From NCBI GenBank assembly GCA_001687465.1, contig LVLI01000336.1:62001-126000 (forward strand): a stretch of 64,000 nt of DNA, read 5' to 3'. Positions 46,331 through 57,149 of the stretch are shown one piece after another. The translations under genes were made by a program, and so were the position numbers. The first letter of the stretch is position 1; each line of letters opens with the position of its first letter. A model generated the notes under the pieces. That model saw only the letters and a list, made by a program, of their open reading frames with translations. It made no database searches and had not been told where the DNA came from. The stretch is from Halocafeteria seosinensis (Eukaryota > Sar > Bigyra > Bicosoecida).

Positions 46331-48498
46331 ATGCCGATCCCAACGCTGAAACCTGTCCAAGTGGATAGCTTCGGGCCTGCCGACTGTCATTACGATTCCG
46401 TGATTCTGCTGACGTCGGGAGTGGCGAATCCTCAGGTGGAGAAGTACGCACTACCGCATAGTTTCCAAAAACAAAAAAATGTGCTGCATTACAAAAGTTT
46501 GTGCATGGATTCCAGGTTGAACAAGTTTTGCGAACAAGGATCCAAGTTGGACAAATCTTTCGGATCCCCCAGCAATCTTCACGTGTGTTCCGAGGTGGCC
46601 GGCGGACGTCTCGTAGGTACGTGCATGGTATGACAGTGAGTTTGGGCCTGAGTGGGACCATCTGTATGGTGGATATGCATGCAGTGGCCAACGTGGGACC
46701 GCTGAACCGGGATTACGATGACCCTCGATGTATTAGCGATGCCGGTACGTGTCCACACTTGGCGTATGGTACGGACGAAGGGGGTATAAAAGCACTGATG
46801 ACCATCCTGCAGCTCGTGATGCAATCCGTCGCCTGAAATCCGCGGGGTGTCTTCGGCCCTGTTTGGTGCTGAGTCCCACGCTCAGGAAAGGACCCGTGTA
46901 CGAGAAGGCCACGGAAGTAGCACTTTTGGGAGCTCTTTTCGGGTGCTATTCACCCCTGATGAATCGCGAATTTTCCGGAGAGGATGTGGCTGAACCCATC
47001 ACTGAATTAGGCTTTGTGCCTCTGGAAGGAGCTGGGGACCCGGAGACAATCATCCAGGAAGTTGTGGCCATGGAGAAGGGACGAAGAGCTGCCCGAGATC
47101 TATGTGGTATGCTTTTCAGGGTTGCATTTCTTCTACCCGGTTCATTGCAAACTTTACCATGAATTTCTTGGTGTATCCCAGGCGGCGACCCGGAGCGTAC
47201 AGCTCCTCCGCGATGTGCTGAGTACGTATCTGAACTCTTCAAGCACACCAATGTCAAGGTCCAGATTGTGGATGTAAGATTGTGTAATTGTGGATATGAC
47301 TCGACATCTAAAGTGGGTAAAGAAGAAGTCTTTCGTGTTCTACAGGACATGAAGAAACTAAAGAAAGAGTACCCTCTGTCTCATGCGGTTGGACGCTCCT
47401 CCTTGCATGTTAAAGAACACCATCCGCGTATCATTCGTCTTGAGTACGAGGGAAGCGGTCCCATCACCCAGCAAGTGTTCATTTCTGGCAAGGGGATCAC
47501 CTACGATACAGGTGGTGCTGACATTAAAGCCGGCGGTATCATGGTATGGCCTTTATCAATTTTCGACTGTAGTGAACCATTCACTGTCTCCTGCTTGTAC
47601 TCCATGCAGGCTGGAATGAGTAGGGATATGGGTGGTGCCTCAGCGTACGTAAAGTAGATACTGAGGCCAAGTGAAACTGTTGCGTGTCCATTCATTGCAT
47701 GCTTTTCTGCTTGCAGAGCTGCTGGTTTCATGAAAAGCGTTGCTGAACTTAAACCCAGCCATCTCCGCGTTGTCATGTATTTGAGCATGGTTCGCAATAG
47801 TGTCGGGTCCGGTGCCTATGTGGCTGATGAAATCATCACTGCCCCATCGGGTCGTCGCGTACTAGTCGTCAATACTGACGCAGAAGGGCGAATGGTCATG
47901 GGTGATGCTTTGCACTATCTCCGTAAGGAAATTGTGGAATCTTTTGGGAATCCCAAGTACGCCGAAGCGGATACCATGCTACACACTGTAGCCACTTTAA
48001 CAGGCCATGCCGCATTGGCTGTAGGCCACTATCCAATTGTCATGGATAACGGACCCGCAAGGCTCAAGAGCAGTGCGCAAAAAATGCAAGCAGCTGGTGA
48101 TGTCTACGGAGAGCCGTTTGAGATCTCTACCTTGCGCAAGGATGACATGCGGTTCATCACTCCAAAGGTGAGTTCAGCCCGCATTCTTCCCCGTTGCTGT
48201 CTGAACTCTCACATCTTTCTCATGTTGGTATTTGCAGAACCGCGACGATCATGATGTTGTGCAGTGTAACAGTGCCCCGTCCAGCCGCACTCCCCGTGGG
48301 CATCAATTCCCCATGGCATTCCTCATGAAGACTAGTAGGCTCGATGAACACGGGATCGACAACGAAACGACCCCAATTGCTTACTCGCATTTGGATATCG
48401 CCGGTGCAGCCGCCACTGGGTCCAAGGGTGAAGGTGATGAAACTGGCATTCCTGTCATTTCACTTGTCGCGCGATACGTCCTGCAGCGGCATGCGTAA
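46331..48498 (+). CDS. NPEPL1: M17 leucyl aminopeptidase family protein, NPEPL1-like
   Basis: Eight exons (46331-46616, 46685-46744, 46813-47106, 47182-47273, 47346-47543, 47610-47644, 47717-48167, 48238-48498) join in phase to 558 residues. The N-domain includes VANVGPLNRDYDDPR. The catalytic domain has the M17 metal and active-site signature SGKGITYDTGGADIKAGGIM, continuing AGMSRDMGGASAAAGFMK, and the family block NTDAEGRMVMGDAL. The variants ITYDTGGADIKAGG and GMSRDMGGA point to the NPEPL1 branch rather than to classic LAP3. It would be a two-metal, probably hexameric, cytosolic aminopeptidase. All metal ligands visible in those motifs are kept. The gene is convergent with the RCC1-BTB gene, 123 bp between stops. 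Confidence 0.92.
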
Positions 48499-48621
48499 CT
48501 GGACTCAATTGATCTTATCTAGAAATGTGATTATGGCTTCAGAAGCTCTACCGTTGACATGGTTGCCTAATGAACAGCAAAATTTTGACTCTTTTACTCC
48601 ACATTCCCCCTACTAACAGTG

Positions 48622-51600
48622 TTACTCTCCTCGAAGTACGGCCATTAAGTACCATAGCAGTGAGAAGACCGCGACTACGTTCATTGCCGGAACAATATAT
48701 CCAAACGAAGTAGTGTTCGCAGCAACGAGGAAATAAAGCGGTAACAAGATGACCACCCCAGCAAGCTCCTTTAGTGGAAGGTTCGTTTTTTCGTTCGACT
48801 CCTCGGGCTGCTCCCTGTTCGTTGCCTCAGAAAATACCAGTTTTGTCAGTATGCTATGGTTCCGCTCCTGCAACTTCAGGAGAATTTGATGCATCAGTCC
48901 GGGATTAGCTTGCTGTAAATGCCGGAATGTTTCATTGTGGTAAAGATCGCTAAAGTTATCAATCACCATGCAGATAGTTTTCTGCTTCAATATGCTTGCA
49001 CCAGTTCTGTCTGCCGTATCCAAAGTCCGACATACCATGTCTTTGGATGGTACAAGTACAGATTCGCATAGAGCTGCAGACGGACCATCAGGTTTCTTGT
49101 TGCTTGTCGAATAAGGAAGTTATCCTCGGGTGACAAAATCTACATACATTTAAGAGGATGGACCCCGTAACGGTCTGCTGCCTGAAAGAGTCTAAACAGG
49201 GTTTGCTCTCGTGTAGGCTCATCCATTTCGTCCAGTAACGACACCCGAAGTTCATTAGAGTAGATAAAGTGTAGTAGCATTTTTGCCACAACCGTGTCAT
49301 CGGGGAGACATATCTGCCCGTGGTCAATAGTCATAGTGCTAATAGACTCTTATGTTACCACTTAACGTGCTTACCTCGGTGATAATTTGGTTCTCGATTT
49401 CACCAGTAGTTTCGGCCGAAAGGAGACCCCGAAAGAACTCGGATCGAGATGCGACGACAATCTGATGCCCAGATAGTTGCGTTCCGTCATCCAGCCGGAA
49501 GACTAGGTCCGAGAAGGTTTCAGTATTCCTACCGCTCAGTACATCCTCCTCCATAGAGAATGAAAATACCTGCGAAGCATCATTGTTCAATTCTTCGGGG
49601 CTGAGGCTGGTGTCCAGCTGTTTCAAATAGCCATCGTAGTCATCCTTATTTTTCTTCTGTACCATCATGTAGAGAGGCGAATAGAGAATTAATCGGCAGA
49701 CTGCTGCTAGTTTTGAAATTCCATATGCAGAGGCAGCTTCGTATAACTGCTTCAAATGCGGAATCAACGCTCCGAGTGGCATCGACAAGTTGTCAGAATA
49801 TATAAACTCTAGCATACATAAAGCAACTTCCAAAGAAAGATCTGGCAGCACTATCTCCGCGTCCCTTGCCGCGTAGCCATCAAACTTCTGCTTCAGTTTT
49901 GCACTTCTCAATGAAAGAAGTGCCCGATGGACCTCCAAGCGATGTCCATCTACCACGACTATTGCGTCGGCGGGAAGTCGGGACGAGCTGCAGCGTAGAG
50001 TCTATATTAGGAGAGCGCAGACATGCGTGCATCACCGAAGCTTACCTAGTACCTGTCCCAAATTGGGTGTCCAGACGCGAATGGCTGCTTGCCAAAGATC
50101 CGCTTTCTCGGAGGGGGTTTTGATAGAACCCTGAAGGGGTCATACCATCAATCCGCTGGGCTAGAGTGGTTGGCAGGCAGTGCCTAATGTCCAAAGAAAC
50201 ACTACTACCAACGGAGAGGGCAAAGTTCCTAGATCCAGCTACGGCTAGACTCAATGCGCTTAAACGAAACGTATCGGGGACTGAGTTCGAGCTCTGGTTT
50301 TCGGACCAACCCATGCGTCGCGGTATGAAGTATGTGTGCCTCTTCTTCTGTTTTCCCGAATCAGGGATGTTGGCAATCGTCCCCCACATATAGATATCAC
50401 CCGCTACAGTGATTGCAACTGTATGGTAGTCCCCACCGTCAACTTGTAATATCCGCTCATGTCGGTGTCTTCGAAACGCTAGGATCTCTCGAGGACGTAA
50501 CCAAGGGCAAAGCCTCCAAAACGCTCTTCGTTTGCTTTCAGAAGAAAATTCGTAATCGGTCACTTTTGCTTCGAAGTTTCTCGTAGAAAATGTCTCTCCA
50601 TTGTTTACGATGTAGTCCCCGTGCCCAAGCATAGCGTCTCCTATTCCTCCCCAAGAATATAAGCTTCCATTTTCGCTGATTGCCAAGGAATGACTGGTGC
50701 CCGTTGCCACAGAGACAAACCGAATAGCGGAATCCTTTTCCTTATATACTAAGACAGGGACATCCCTGTCGATGGTGGTACCATCCCCTAGTTGACCCTC
50801 CACGTTTCTACCCCAGGAAAACAAAACGCCTTCGGTACTCAGTGCAAGCGCGTGTCCGCCTCCGCAGGAGACATTGACAAATCGGACGTCTGTTCCATCT
50901 TGAGTTGAAGGTGCTGATATTCCCATCGGTTCTCTTATAGCTCTAAACTCGGAGTTCCCGCGGCTTTCCATTACTTGGGGCCCTAGTCCCAGTCTCCCAT
51001 TGGCAACCTTTCCCCAAGAAAACAAATTGCCAGCATTCGTTACGACCACCGTAAATCCACCCCCGCAACTGACCTTTTTAATTCCTCCTTCTGCTGAGCT
51101 ATTAAGCTCTTCGTTGGTGACCAGCTGTGGGGAAGTGTTATCTTCGTCGCTCTCGGACACAATTTGCAAAGCTTTATGCCCAAATACGAAGACTCTTCCT
51201 CTTTCCGCACAACCATTGCTTTTGTTTAGTTTGGCTTCCAAATCTGGTTCAGATTGGTTATCCTTTGTCGACACAATCTTGTGATGGGACAGCAGTTCCC
51301 AGTCTGCTTCTTTTTCTCCTCCGAATATTCGTCTGCCTTCAGCCACAACCACGGTGTGACTTGTATTGTTATCGCTGCCACATGCTACACTTGTTACTAC
51401 CAACGGATTCTGAACGCCAAAGTATGATACTAAAGTTGGCGTCTTTTGGGAGTCTAGAGAACCATGGCCCAACGCCCCGTCGGATCCCATTCCCCAAGTG
51501 TACAGAAGTCCTACATCCGTGACGACGGCCTGAAGAAAGAGATACAGAATTGGAAAAGAACAGGGAAACAGGGGTTCGGTGTTTACGTACCGAATGGAGA

Positions 51601-52952
51601 GCACTGCATGAGACCTGTCGTACACGCAACAGACCAAGCTCGAGACCTACTGTGATGGGCAAAGGAAACGCGGAATCCTTGTTCCCACCGTAACCGAGGA
51701 ACCCGTCAGTGCCCGATCCCCACCCGTAAAGGGGGGTTAAGACAGGTAGAGTAGCACTATCCAAATCAGCATAACGAGCTGACGCTTTCATGAAGTCCAA
51801 GGGATGGTATTCTGATGCTGTCGATGGCGCTTCATTTGTGCTCTTGGCCGGTAAGTGGATAGTGCACACTCCAGGATCGATGCCCACATGCGCCCTGCAG
51901 GAAATGAAACAGGTACGTAAAAGTTATAGCCTCAATAAGCTCTATGCTTACCTTGTCGCACCTCCTTCGAATTCTATGTGCAAAGCAATGGTTGTGGAAG
52001 ACTTTGCAGTAAAGGCACTTATGGATGGTTGCTCTATTGTCTCCTCATCCTCCGTCGTTACTGTTGATAAATTCTTCGCAGAAGTATGTATACTTACGAG
52101 GAATAAGTTTCCATTTGTCTCGGTGTTGGCTACGTGCAACCGAGTACTCGTCTTACAGCTTCCGTAGTCAATGTCCACTAAGGGTGGATTTGCGAGAAGT
52201 GCGTATGCACCAGCTTTAGTGATTTCTCGAAATGTATCGCCGGTAAGCAAAACTGCTAGGGCTGAAGCAAATGCATTTATCCAGCTGTTGGATTGTGCTT
52301 CACTGCGCTGGTCAGATCTCATAGCAAAGAACAGGGCATCGACAAGTTTCATTGTATTTTCCAGGGGTGCTTCTTCCGCACCGAGAACAATGTCACAGTC
52401 ATTGATGCTTATTATTCTTAGTGCATCTGTCCCACTCCGACTTACCTCTCCTTTGTTTGGAGGTGCTAAGCCCTGCATGTTGTTTGTGAGCACTTGAGCG
52501 ATGTCATTGATGTCCACTTCATAAAAAAGAAGCCCCTCCACAGGGCTTTCGTGCGCAGCGTTCTCACCACCAGATGGTAAGCCCTCCTTAAATAAGGAGG
52601 AAAGTCTGACCCAAACATATTCTCGATCAAAGTATTTCTGAATTACTTCATTATACTCCTTGACAGAAGTTGCTTTAGACACTTCTTTGAAGAGCGGTTC
52701 CACGAACGCAAGCGAAGCGGCATCAGCATCTCCCCCTTCTTCGAGTCCAATATAATTGTATAGAAATGGACGAGGGTCCTTATGTGTCTCCATATACTCC
52801 TTGAATCGGTCACATTGAATGGAGGTGGATAATTGCAGTTCCTGGAACTGTAGCTTTTCTCTGCCACTGCGTTCTGGCTTTTTCACCATTTCATCGGGCT
52901 CGAGAGGACCCTGTTTTATCCTGGATGATATATCTGACATTGTATCGTTCAT
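48622..52952 (-). CDS. RCC1-repeat, double-BTB protein with C-terminal membrane anchor (IBtk-like architecture)
   Basis: Six exons (52952-51952, 51894-51591, 51529-50046, 49987-49375, 49313-49148, 49073-48622) keep phase and give 1,339 residues. Residues 1-370 are an unrecognised, partly ordered domain. RCC1 repeats span about 390-910 (YGWGSGTDGFLGYGG, YTWGMGSDGALGHGS, FSWGKVANGRLGLGP, FSWGRNVEGQLGDGT, YSWGGIGDAMLGHGD, YMWG). BTB1 starts near 930 (VDGHRLEVHRALLSLRSA) and BTB2 near 1,098 (FSDLVFRLDDGTQLSGHQIV), with a BACK-like helical stretch. The last 55 residues contain two hydrophobic helices (AGVVILLPLYFLVAAN and NVVAVFSLLWYLMAVL). RCC1 plus two BTB domains recalls IBtk, a CUL3 substrate adaptor. 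A role as a membrane-bound CUL3 adaptor is inference. Confidence 0.85.
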
Positions 52953-53460
52953 CGAGCGCTTATAAACGCATCAGCATTGGGAAGCACGAATCACTTTGTA
53001 GCGCGTTGCATGACCTAAAAGCAACAGCGCATAACACCTCTTGTTGCACTACCCACACTATACATACACTTTACCATAACAAAATCAATATGAAGTTCTT
53101 ATACGTGAAAGAATCATTGAGAAACAAGTGTATGGGCTACATTTGAAAGTCGCAGCTGCCCAGTGTCTCAAGTTGAATGTTGTGTCCCGTTGCCTCGCGC
53201 GTTTTCTGCTTTTCCCCTTTTATAGAAAATTGAAGCATGTATGGTACTCGTAAACGTATAGACTTATAGAAGAATACATAGACTTGGTTGTGGGAATGAG
53301 ATCTAGTCATTGCAATCTGGTTATCCGGGCAAATGGAAGAATGAACGTTGGTGAATGGACCGACCATTCTACTCCATTGTCGAGCCATTAGCCATGATCC
53401 ATTGTTTCAGCAGTGATATAGCAGCAGTACTGCGGCCTCGCTAGAGTGGTTATTGGAAAG
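52953..53460. other. Divergent intergenic region
   Basis: This is a shared upstream region of the RCC1-BTB gene and the RPQSA-repeat gene. No ORF or repeat of note was seen. Confidence 0.5.
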
Positions 53461-55695
53461 ATGGAGGCGGTGCAAGGGGTGAAAAAAACCATTTGGAACT
53501 TGCCTAGTCGGTCGTCCACGGCTTGGGGTGGGGAGCAAAAGTCTCCAACGATACCGAAACATGATGCCGTGGAATCATCGCGGGCGTCCAGTTCGTACCG
53601 TTTCCCCGGGAGCAAGGTTTCGAAAATCGACTACTCGTCTGTAGATGCTGATGCTTCTGATCTGGACAGTGTGCGTGCAAAGCGGCCTCAGCTGGAACTA
53701 TTAGGATCTAAAATGCAAGGCGGGAGTTCTGTGAGTGTTGAGATGTCCCCTCCACAGCGAAAAGAGGGTCTGAATAGAAGAAAGCATGCCTCGTCGCCAA
53801 AACCATCGATGCGTTCTCCCATAGCAGCATGCATAACTCCGGCATCGCGGACCCCTTCAATACCGGGATGCAAAATACAGGAGTCGATAGATGAGGACGA
53901 GGATGAAAAAGATTGGCTAAAGGCGGGAAGTTTCCACCTCCCCACTGACCCTAATACGGCGGACAGCAGCTTGGCTGTTGAAGGCAAAGCTGAATTTAAT
54001 GGTGGGGTAACAACGAGGAATGGAGTCGGTAATCGAGGAATGGGAGGCAATTTCATCCATACAATACGTGTATCTCTAACGAAAACTTCTTCGCGACAAA
54101 CCATTGAGGGTGGCTATTGTTGCCCCGCCACAAGACGACGTAGTACTGTAAATGAAGAGGTGGATCAAATGCTGAAACTGGCTATGGACAAGAAGTCACC
54201 TACCGGTTCCCAACGACAAGGGATTCAAACGGCGGCACAACCGAGCAACGGTCCAACGACTGAGTTTATAAGACCTCAAAGCGCTTTCGGACGTACATGG
54301 CATAAAGAACTTGACATCTTTGAAAAGGCGCAACAAAGAAGGAGCGGGCCCAGACGTAAAAAGAGTTTGCAAACGCTTTCAGGAAGACGACCTCAAAGTG
54401 CATTACAGCCACGAAGACCAGGGAAAGCGATTGATAGTGTCGTGAGACCACAATCTGCTATGCGACATGCACAAAGGGCAGACTATCAGCAGGCAAAGCA
54501 TCATTCATCACAAGCCTCCTCAGAAGAGTTAGACGGGGTGGATGTAGGTGCCCTCGGAGCTGAACCGTCAGAGAGCTGCACACTCACCGACTTTTCTATC
54601 GACAGTCATTTCTCCGACAATTATCCACAACCTCCAGTACAAACAAATGAGAACAGCTGCACTCTCGGACTCTCACTTTCTGTGTCCCCAGCGCGAATTA
54701 CTACCGACAAGGAAGAAGAGGCGTCGATGATATCCAATACTTCGGAAGCTCCACTAGAGGATCACGTGGAGAGAAACGTAAACTGGAAACAAGATGACTC
54801 GGTCTTGATATTCGAAAGTCGATCCTCGGACGACGATGACACAGAACCTGAGGGCAAGTCCCCTGATTATAAGCCAGCACTAACGCATTCTTTAGCAACA
54901 AACGCAGAACGCAATAGTGAAAACGCCGAATCGATAATTCTAAAGGATACTATCCTACAAAGACGTAGCGGAGATGCGGTTTCGTGTACGAAGAAACGAA
55001 CAGTTTCCGCTCAGCAACGTTCTCACCGAGCAACACACGTCCCGCGACCGTCAACTCACTCGCCAGAGCCACACCCTGATGTGGCATTACCCACCAGAAA
55101 AGACCCAGTCCATGGAACGCGCTGGAAGCCCGAAGTACGCGTAAGGTACGATGATTTGTTCTGGGAAGAACACACGCCAGATGAAAGGCCTCGGACAAAC
55201 AAGCCTCGTGAACGTCACGTTTCTACCGCAAGCCCTCAACAAACGCATAAAGGAGAGACCACGACGAAATCCAAACCAAAACAGGAGAGATTATTATGCA
55301 CATTTGTGAAACCGCTGACACCATTCCGTCTTCCGGAGCCCACCACTTCAACTGCGCCTCCTCCGGCGAGCAACTCCCAACAATGGCGCGACAGCCACGG
55401 CAAGACATCAGATAAGTCACGAGGAAAGTACCTTGGTCAAGAGCTGAGAGATAAGTACCTTAAACGATTTTATATGGTGCATCCAAATCGTCCCCGTAAA
55501 GAAGAGGATCACCACAACCTGAAGACATCGTTTGGCTCGCCGAACCCCCTCCGACGGCTAAGTGTTGGCCAAGAGTTGCATGGATGGAAGGATACTGAGG
55601 AAAGTCCTTCCGTAGAGCGGATAGTTCCTTCAAATTTACCGGGACAAAATATCCTCCTTCCTTCTGTACCAGTTCCCAATGGCAAAGACGACTGA
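53461..55695 (+). CDS. Disordered RPQSA-repeat protein, possibly cytoskeletal
   Basis: A single exon of 745 codons from ATG 53461 (MEAVQGVKKTIWNLPSRSST) encodes 744 residues, dominated by Ser, Pro, Arg and Glu. Three copies of an RPQSA motif occur in the middle: IRPQSAFGR, RRPQSALQP and VRPQSAMRH, each about 35-60 residues apart. A more ordered C-terminal stretch contains RWKPEVRVRYDDLFWEEH and LRDKYLKRFYMVHPNRPR. RP-x-S-A repeats appear in several flagellar or microtubule-associated proteins of protists, so a cytoskeletal role is a guess. No enzymatic domain or membrane segment is present. The frame is open a little upstream of the ATG, but with no earlier ATG. Confidence 0.78.
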   Translation: MEAVQGVKKTIWNLPSRSSTAWGGEQKSPTIPKHDAVESSRASSSYRFPGSKVSKIDYSSVDADASDLDSVRAKRPQLELLGSKMQGGSSVSVEMSPPQRKEGLNRRKHASSPKPSMRSPIAACITPASRTPSIPGCKIQESIDEDEDEKDWLKAGSFHLPTDPNTADSSLAVEGKAEFNGGVTTRNGVGNRGMGGNFIHTIRVSLTKTSSRQTIEGGYCCPATRRRSTVNEEVDQMLKLAMDKKSPTGSQRQGIQTAAQPSNGPTTEFIRPQSAFGRTWHKELDIFEKAQQRRSGPRRKKSLQTLSGRRPQSALQPRRPGKAIDSVVRPQSAMRHAQRADYQQAKHHSSQASSEELDGVDVGALGAEPSESCTLTDFSIDSHFSDNYPQPPVQTNENSCTLGLSLSVSPARITTDKEEEASMISNTSEAPLEDHVERNVNWKQDDSVLIFESRSSDDDDTEPEGKSPDYKPALTHSLATNAERNSENAESIILKDTILQRRSGDAVSCTKKRTVSAQQRSHRATHVPRPSTHSPEPHPDVALPTRKDPVHGTRWKPEVRVRYDDLFWEEHTPDERPRTNKPRERHVSTASPQQTHKGETTTKSKPKQERLLCTFVKPLTPFRLPEPTTSTAPPPASNSQQWRDSHGKTSDKSRGKYLGQELRDKYLKRFYMVHPNRPRKEEDHHNLKTSFGSPNPLRRLSVGQELHGWKDTEESPSVERIVPSNLPGQNILLPSVPVPNGKDD

Positions 55696-55819
55696 CAACA
55701 GACAAGTTACTCGCTATACAGGTAACAGTAATCCAACAATACCGCAAGGAAACCACGGCTCTTCGTGCTCTGGTAGAACAAAAGCTTCGATGCAGTTGCA
55801 TAGAAAGGAAGTATCCTAG

Positions 55820-56752
55820 TCAAGAGCCCAAAGACTCAAAATTGCTTTTCATGTATACTATAGAAGCACCTGCTCCGGACACAACAGCCAACATTAGCGG
55901 CTCCTCGTATGCTGTCAAGGATGCAAACCACTGGGGCGGAGGGAAATCTTGTTCTCCGTCCACAATGATCACCAAGTATTGCAAAGAATTTGAAGGGGAA
56001 GACTTCGACGGACGCTTTAAGTGTAGAGCAAACGATCCTACTGTAGGATCAGCATGCGCTTGCGGTAGTCGGCGAAGGGCGTAACCTCGTGAAAACAGGT
56101 CGTAATACACCCTGTAAAGTCGGAAGTCATCAATATGCTGCAGAAGGCGGATATACGCTTCCTTAAATGTACAAAAAGTCTCTCCGTGTTCTTCATTATT
56201 CGCCTTTTCTTGATGAATTAGTTTCAGCCTCCCGTAATCCAAAAGACATAGCGCTTCCATAGGATTTAAAAAGTGAGTAGCTCGAATGCGGAAGCCCATC
56301 CGCTCTTTCAGCTTCCCGGCAGCTTTATGTAGCTTGACGTACACATGCCTGTCTGTTTGTTCAGGGGACTCGCTGCTGGTGCCCGGTTCACTCTTCTGCA
56401 CCAAAGGTTCTTCCTCGAATTCTACGATGGATCCAATACACAGACTTTTGGGTGTAAAATGCTTTCCAGAACTGTCGGTGAACGGCAGGGCATATTTATC
56501 GCAACTTTTTCTCGTCAGTAGGTTAGATTTCCAGGTTGTGAAGCCTTTCTTCACGGGTTCGCCATCGTCATCGGCATTGAGTAATTCTGGCAACTGGGAG
56601 GTATGACGCTTCTTGCTGACTTCGTGAGAGTCACGGGTGATATCAGCTCGCCCTCGTTTGCCCCGTTTACGCCCCGTTTCCCCAGATGCAGCCATGGCAC
56701 GGTAGTTTGACGAATAAAATGCTACGTGTATGTCCTCATTGACGTCATTCAT
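55820..56752 (-). CDS. TSEN54: tRNA-splicing endonuclease subunit Sen54-like protein
   Basis: A single exon encodes 310 residues from ATG 56752, or 291 from ATG 56695, which has the better context GCCATGG and gives MAASGETGRKRGKRGR. The basic start could serve nuclear entry. The Sen54 N-terminal domain is recognisable: ATHFLNPMEALCLLDYGRLK, FKEAYIRLLQHIDDFRLYRV and YYDLFSRGYALRR. The C-terminal nuclease-like fold follows (LQYLVIIVDGEQDF, MLAVVSGAGASIVYMKSNFE). Sen54 is a non-catalytic subunit of the TSEN complex that cuts introns from pre-tRNA. The assignment rests on motif order, since Sen54 is poorly conserved. It is convergent with the RPQSA gene, 124 bp between stops. Confidence 0.78.
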   Translation of the reverse strand: MNDVNEDIHVAFYSSNYRAMAASGETGRKRGKRGRADITRDSHEVSKKRHTSQLPELLNADDDGEPVKKGFTTWKSNLLTRKSCDKYALPFTDSSGKHFTPKSLCIGSIVEFEEEPLVQKSEPGTSSESPEQTDRHVYVKLHKAAGKLKERMGFRIRATHFLNPMEALCLLDYGRLKLIHQEKANNEEHGETFCTFKEAYIRLLQHIDDFRLYRVYYDLFSRGYALRRLPQAHADPTVGSFALHLKRPSKSSPSNSLQYLVIIVDGEQDFPPPQWFASLTAYEEPLMLAVVSGAGASIVYMKSNFESLGS

Positions 56753-57149
56753 GCGTCATCAACCTCGACAAGGGGAAATCCACAATTCCTAGGATGCTTT
56801 GTGAAGTTGGCTTGGTATTTTACAGCCTTCTGACCGGAGTGATAAGAGCCTCGGTGAAGCTAAGCCATGATGTATATCTTGAAGTACGAGATACCAAGAT
56901 TGCAAGGACGGCAATACCCGGGAAGGCATCAATTCTGGCAGGTGTTCAACGACATTGTTCGTGCGGAAAAGGGTCGCACGTCGAGAAGCGCCACTGCAAA
57001 TACACACCTCTTTTAATATAGATAGCGACAGGCGTTTATGTTTGGTTTTCTTTCCGTATAAAAACCACAATAGAAAAGAATCTCAATGTTTTGGTAGAGC
57101 ATAGTTTTGTTTTTGGTGGCCAAGAGATTGTGTAAGAAACCGGGGGACA
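56753..57149. other. Divergent intergenic region
   Basis: This is the shared promoter space between the Sen54-like and MFSD12-like genes. No ORF or RNA signal was seen. Confidence 0.45.
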
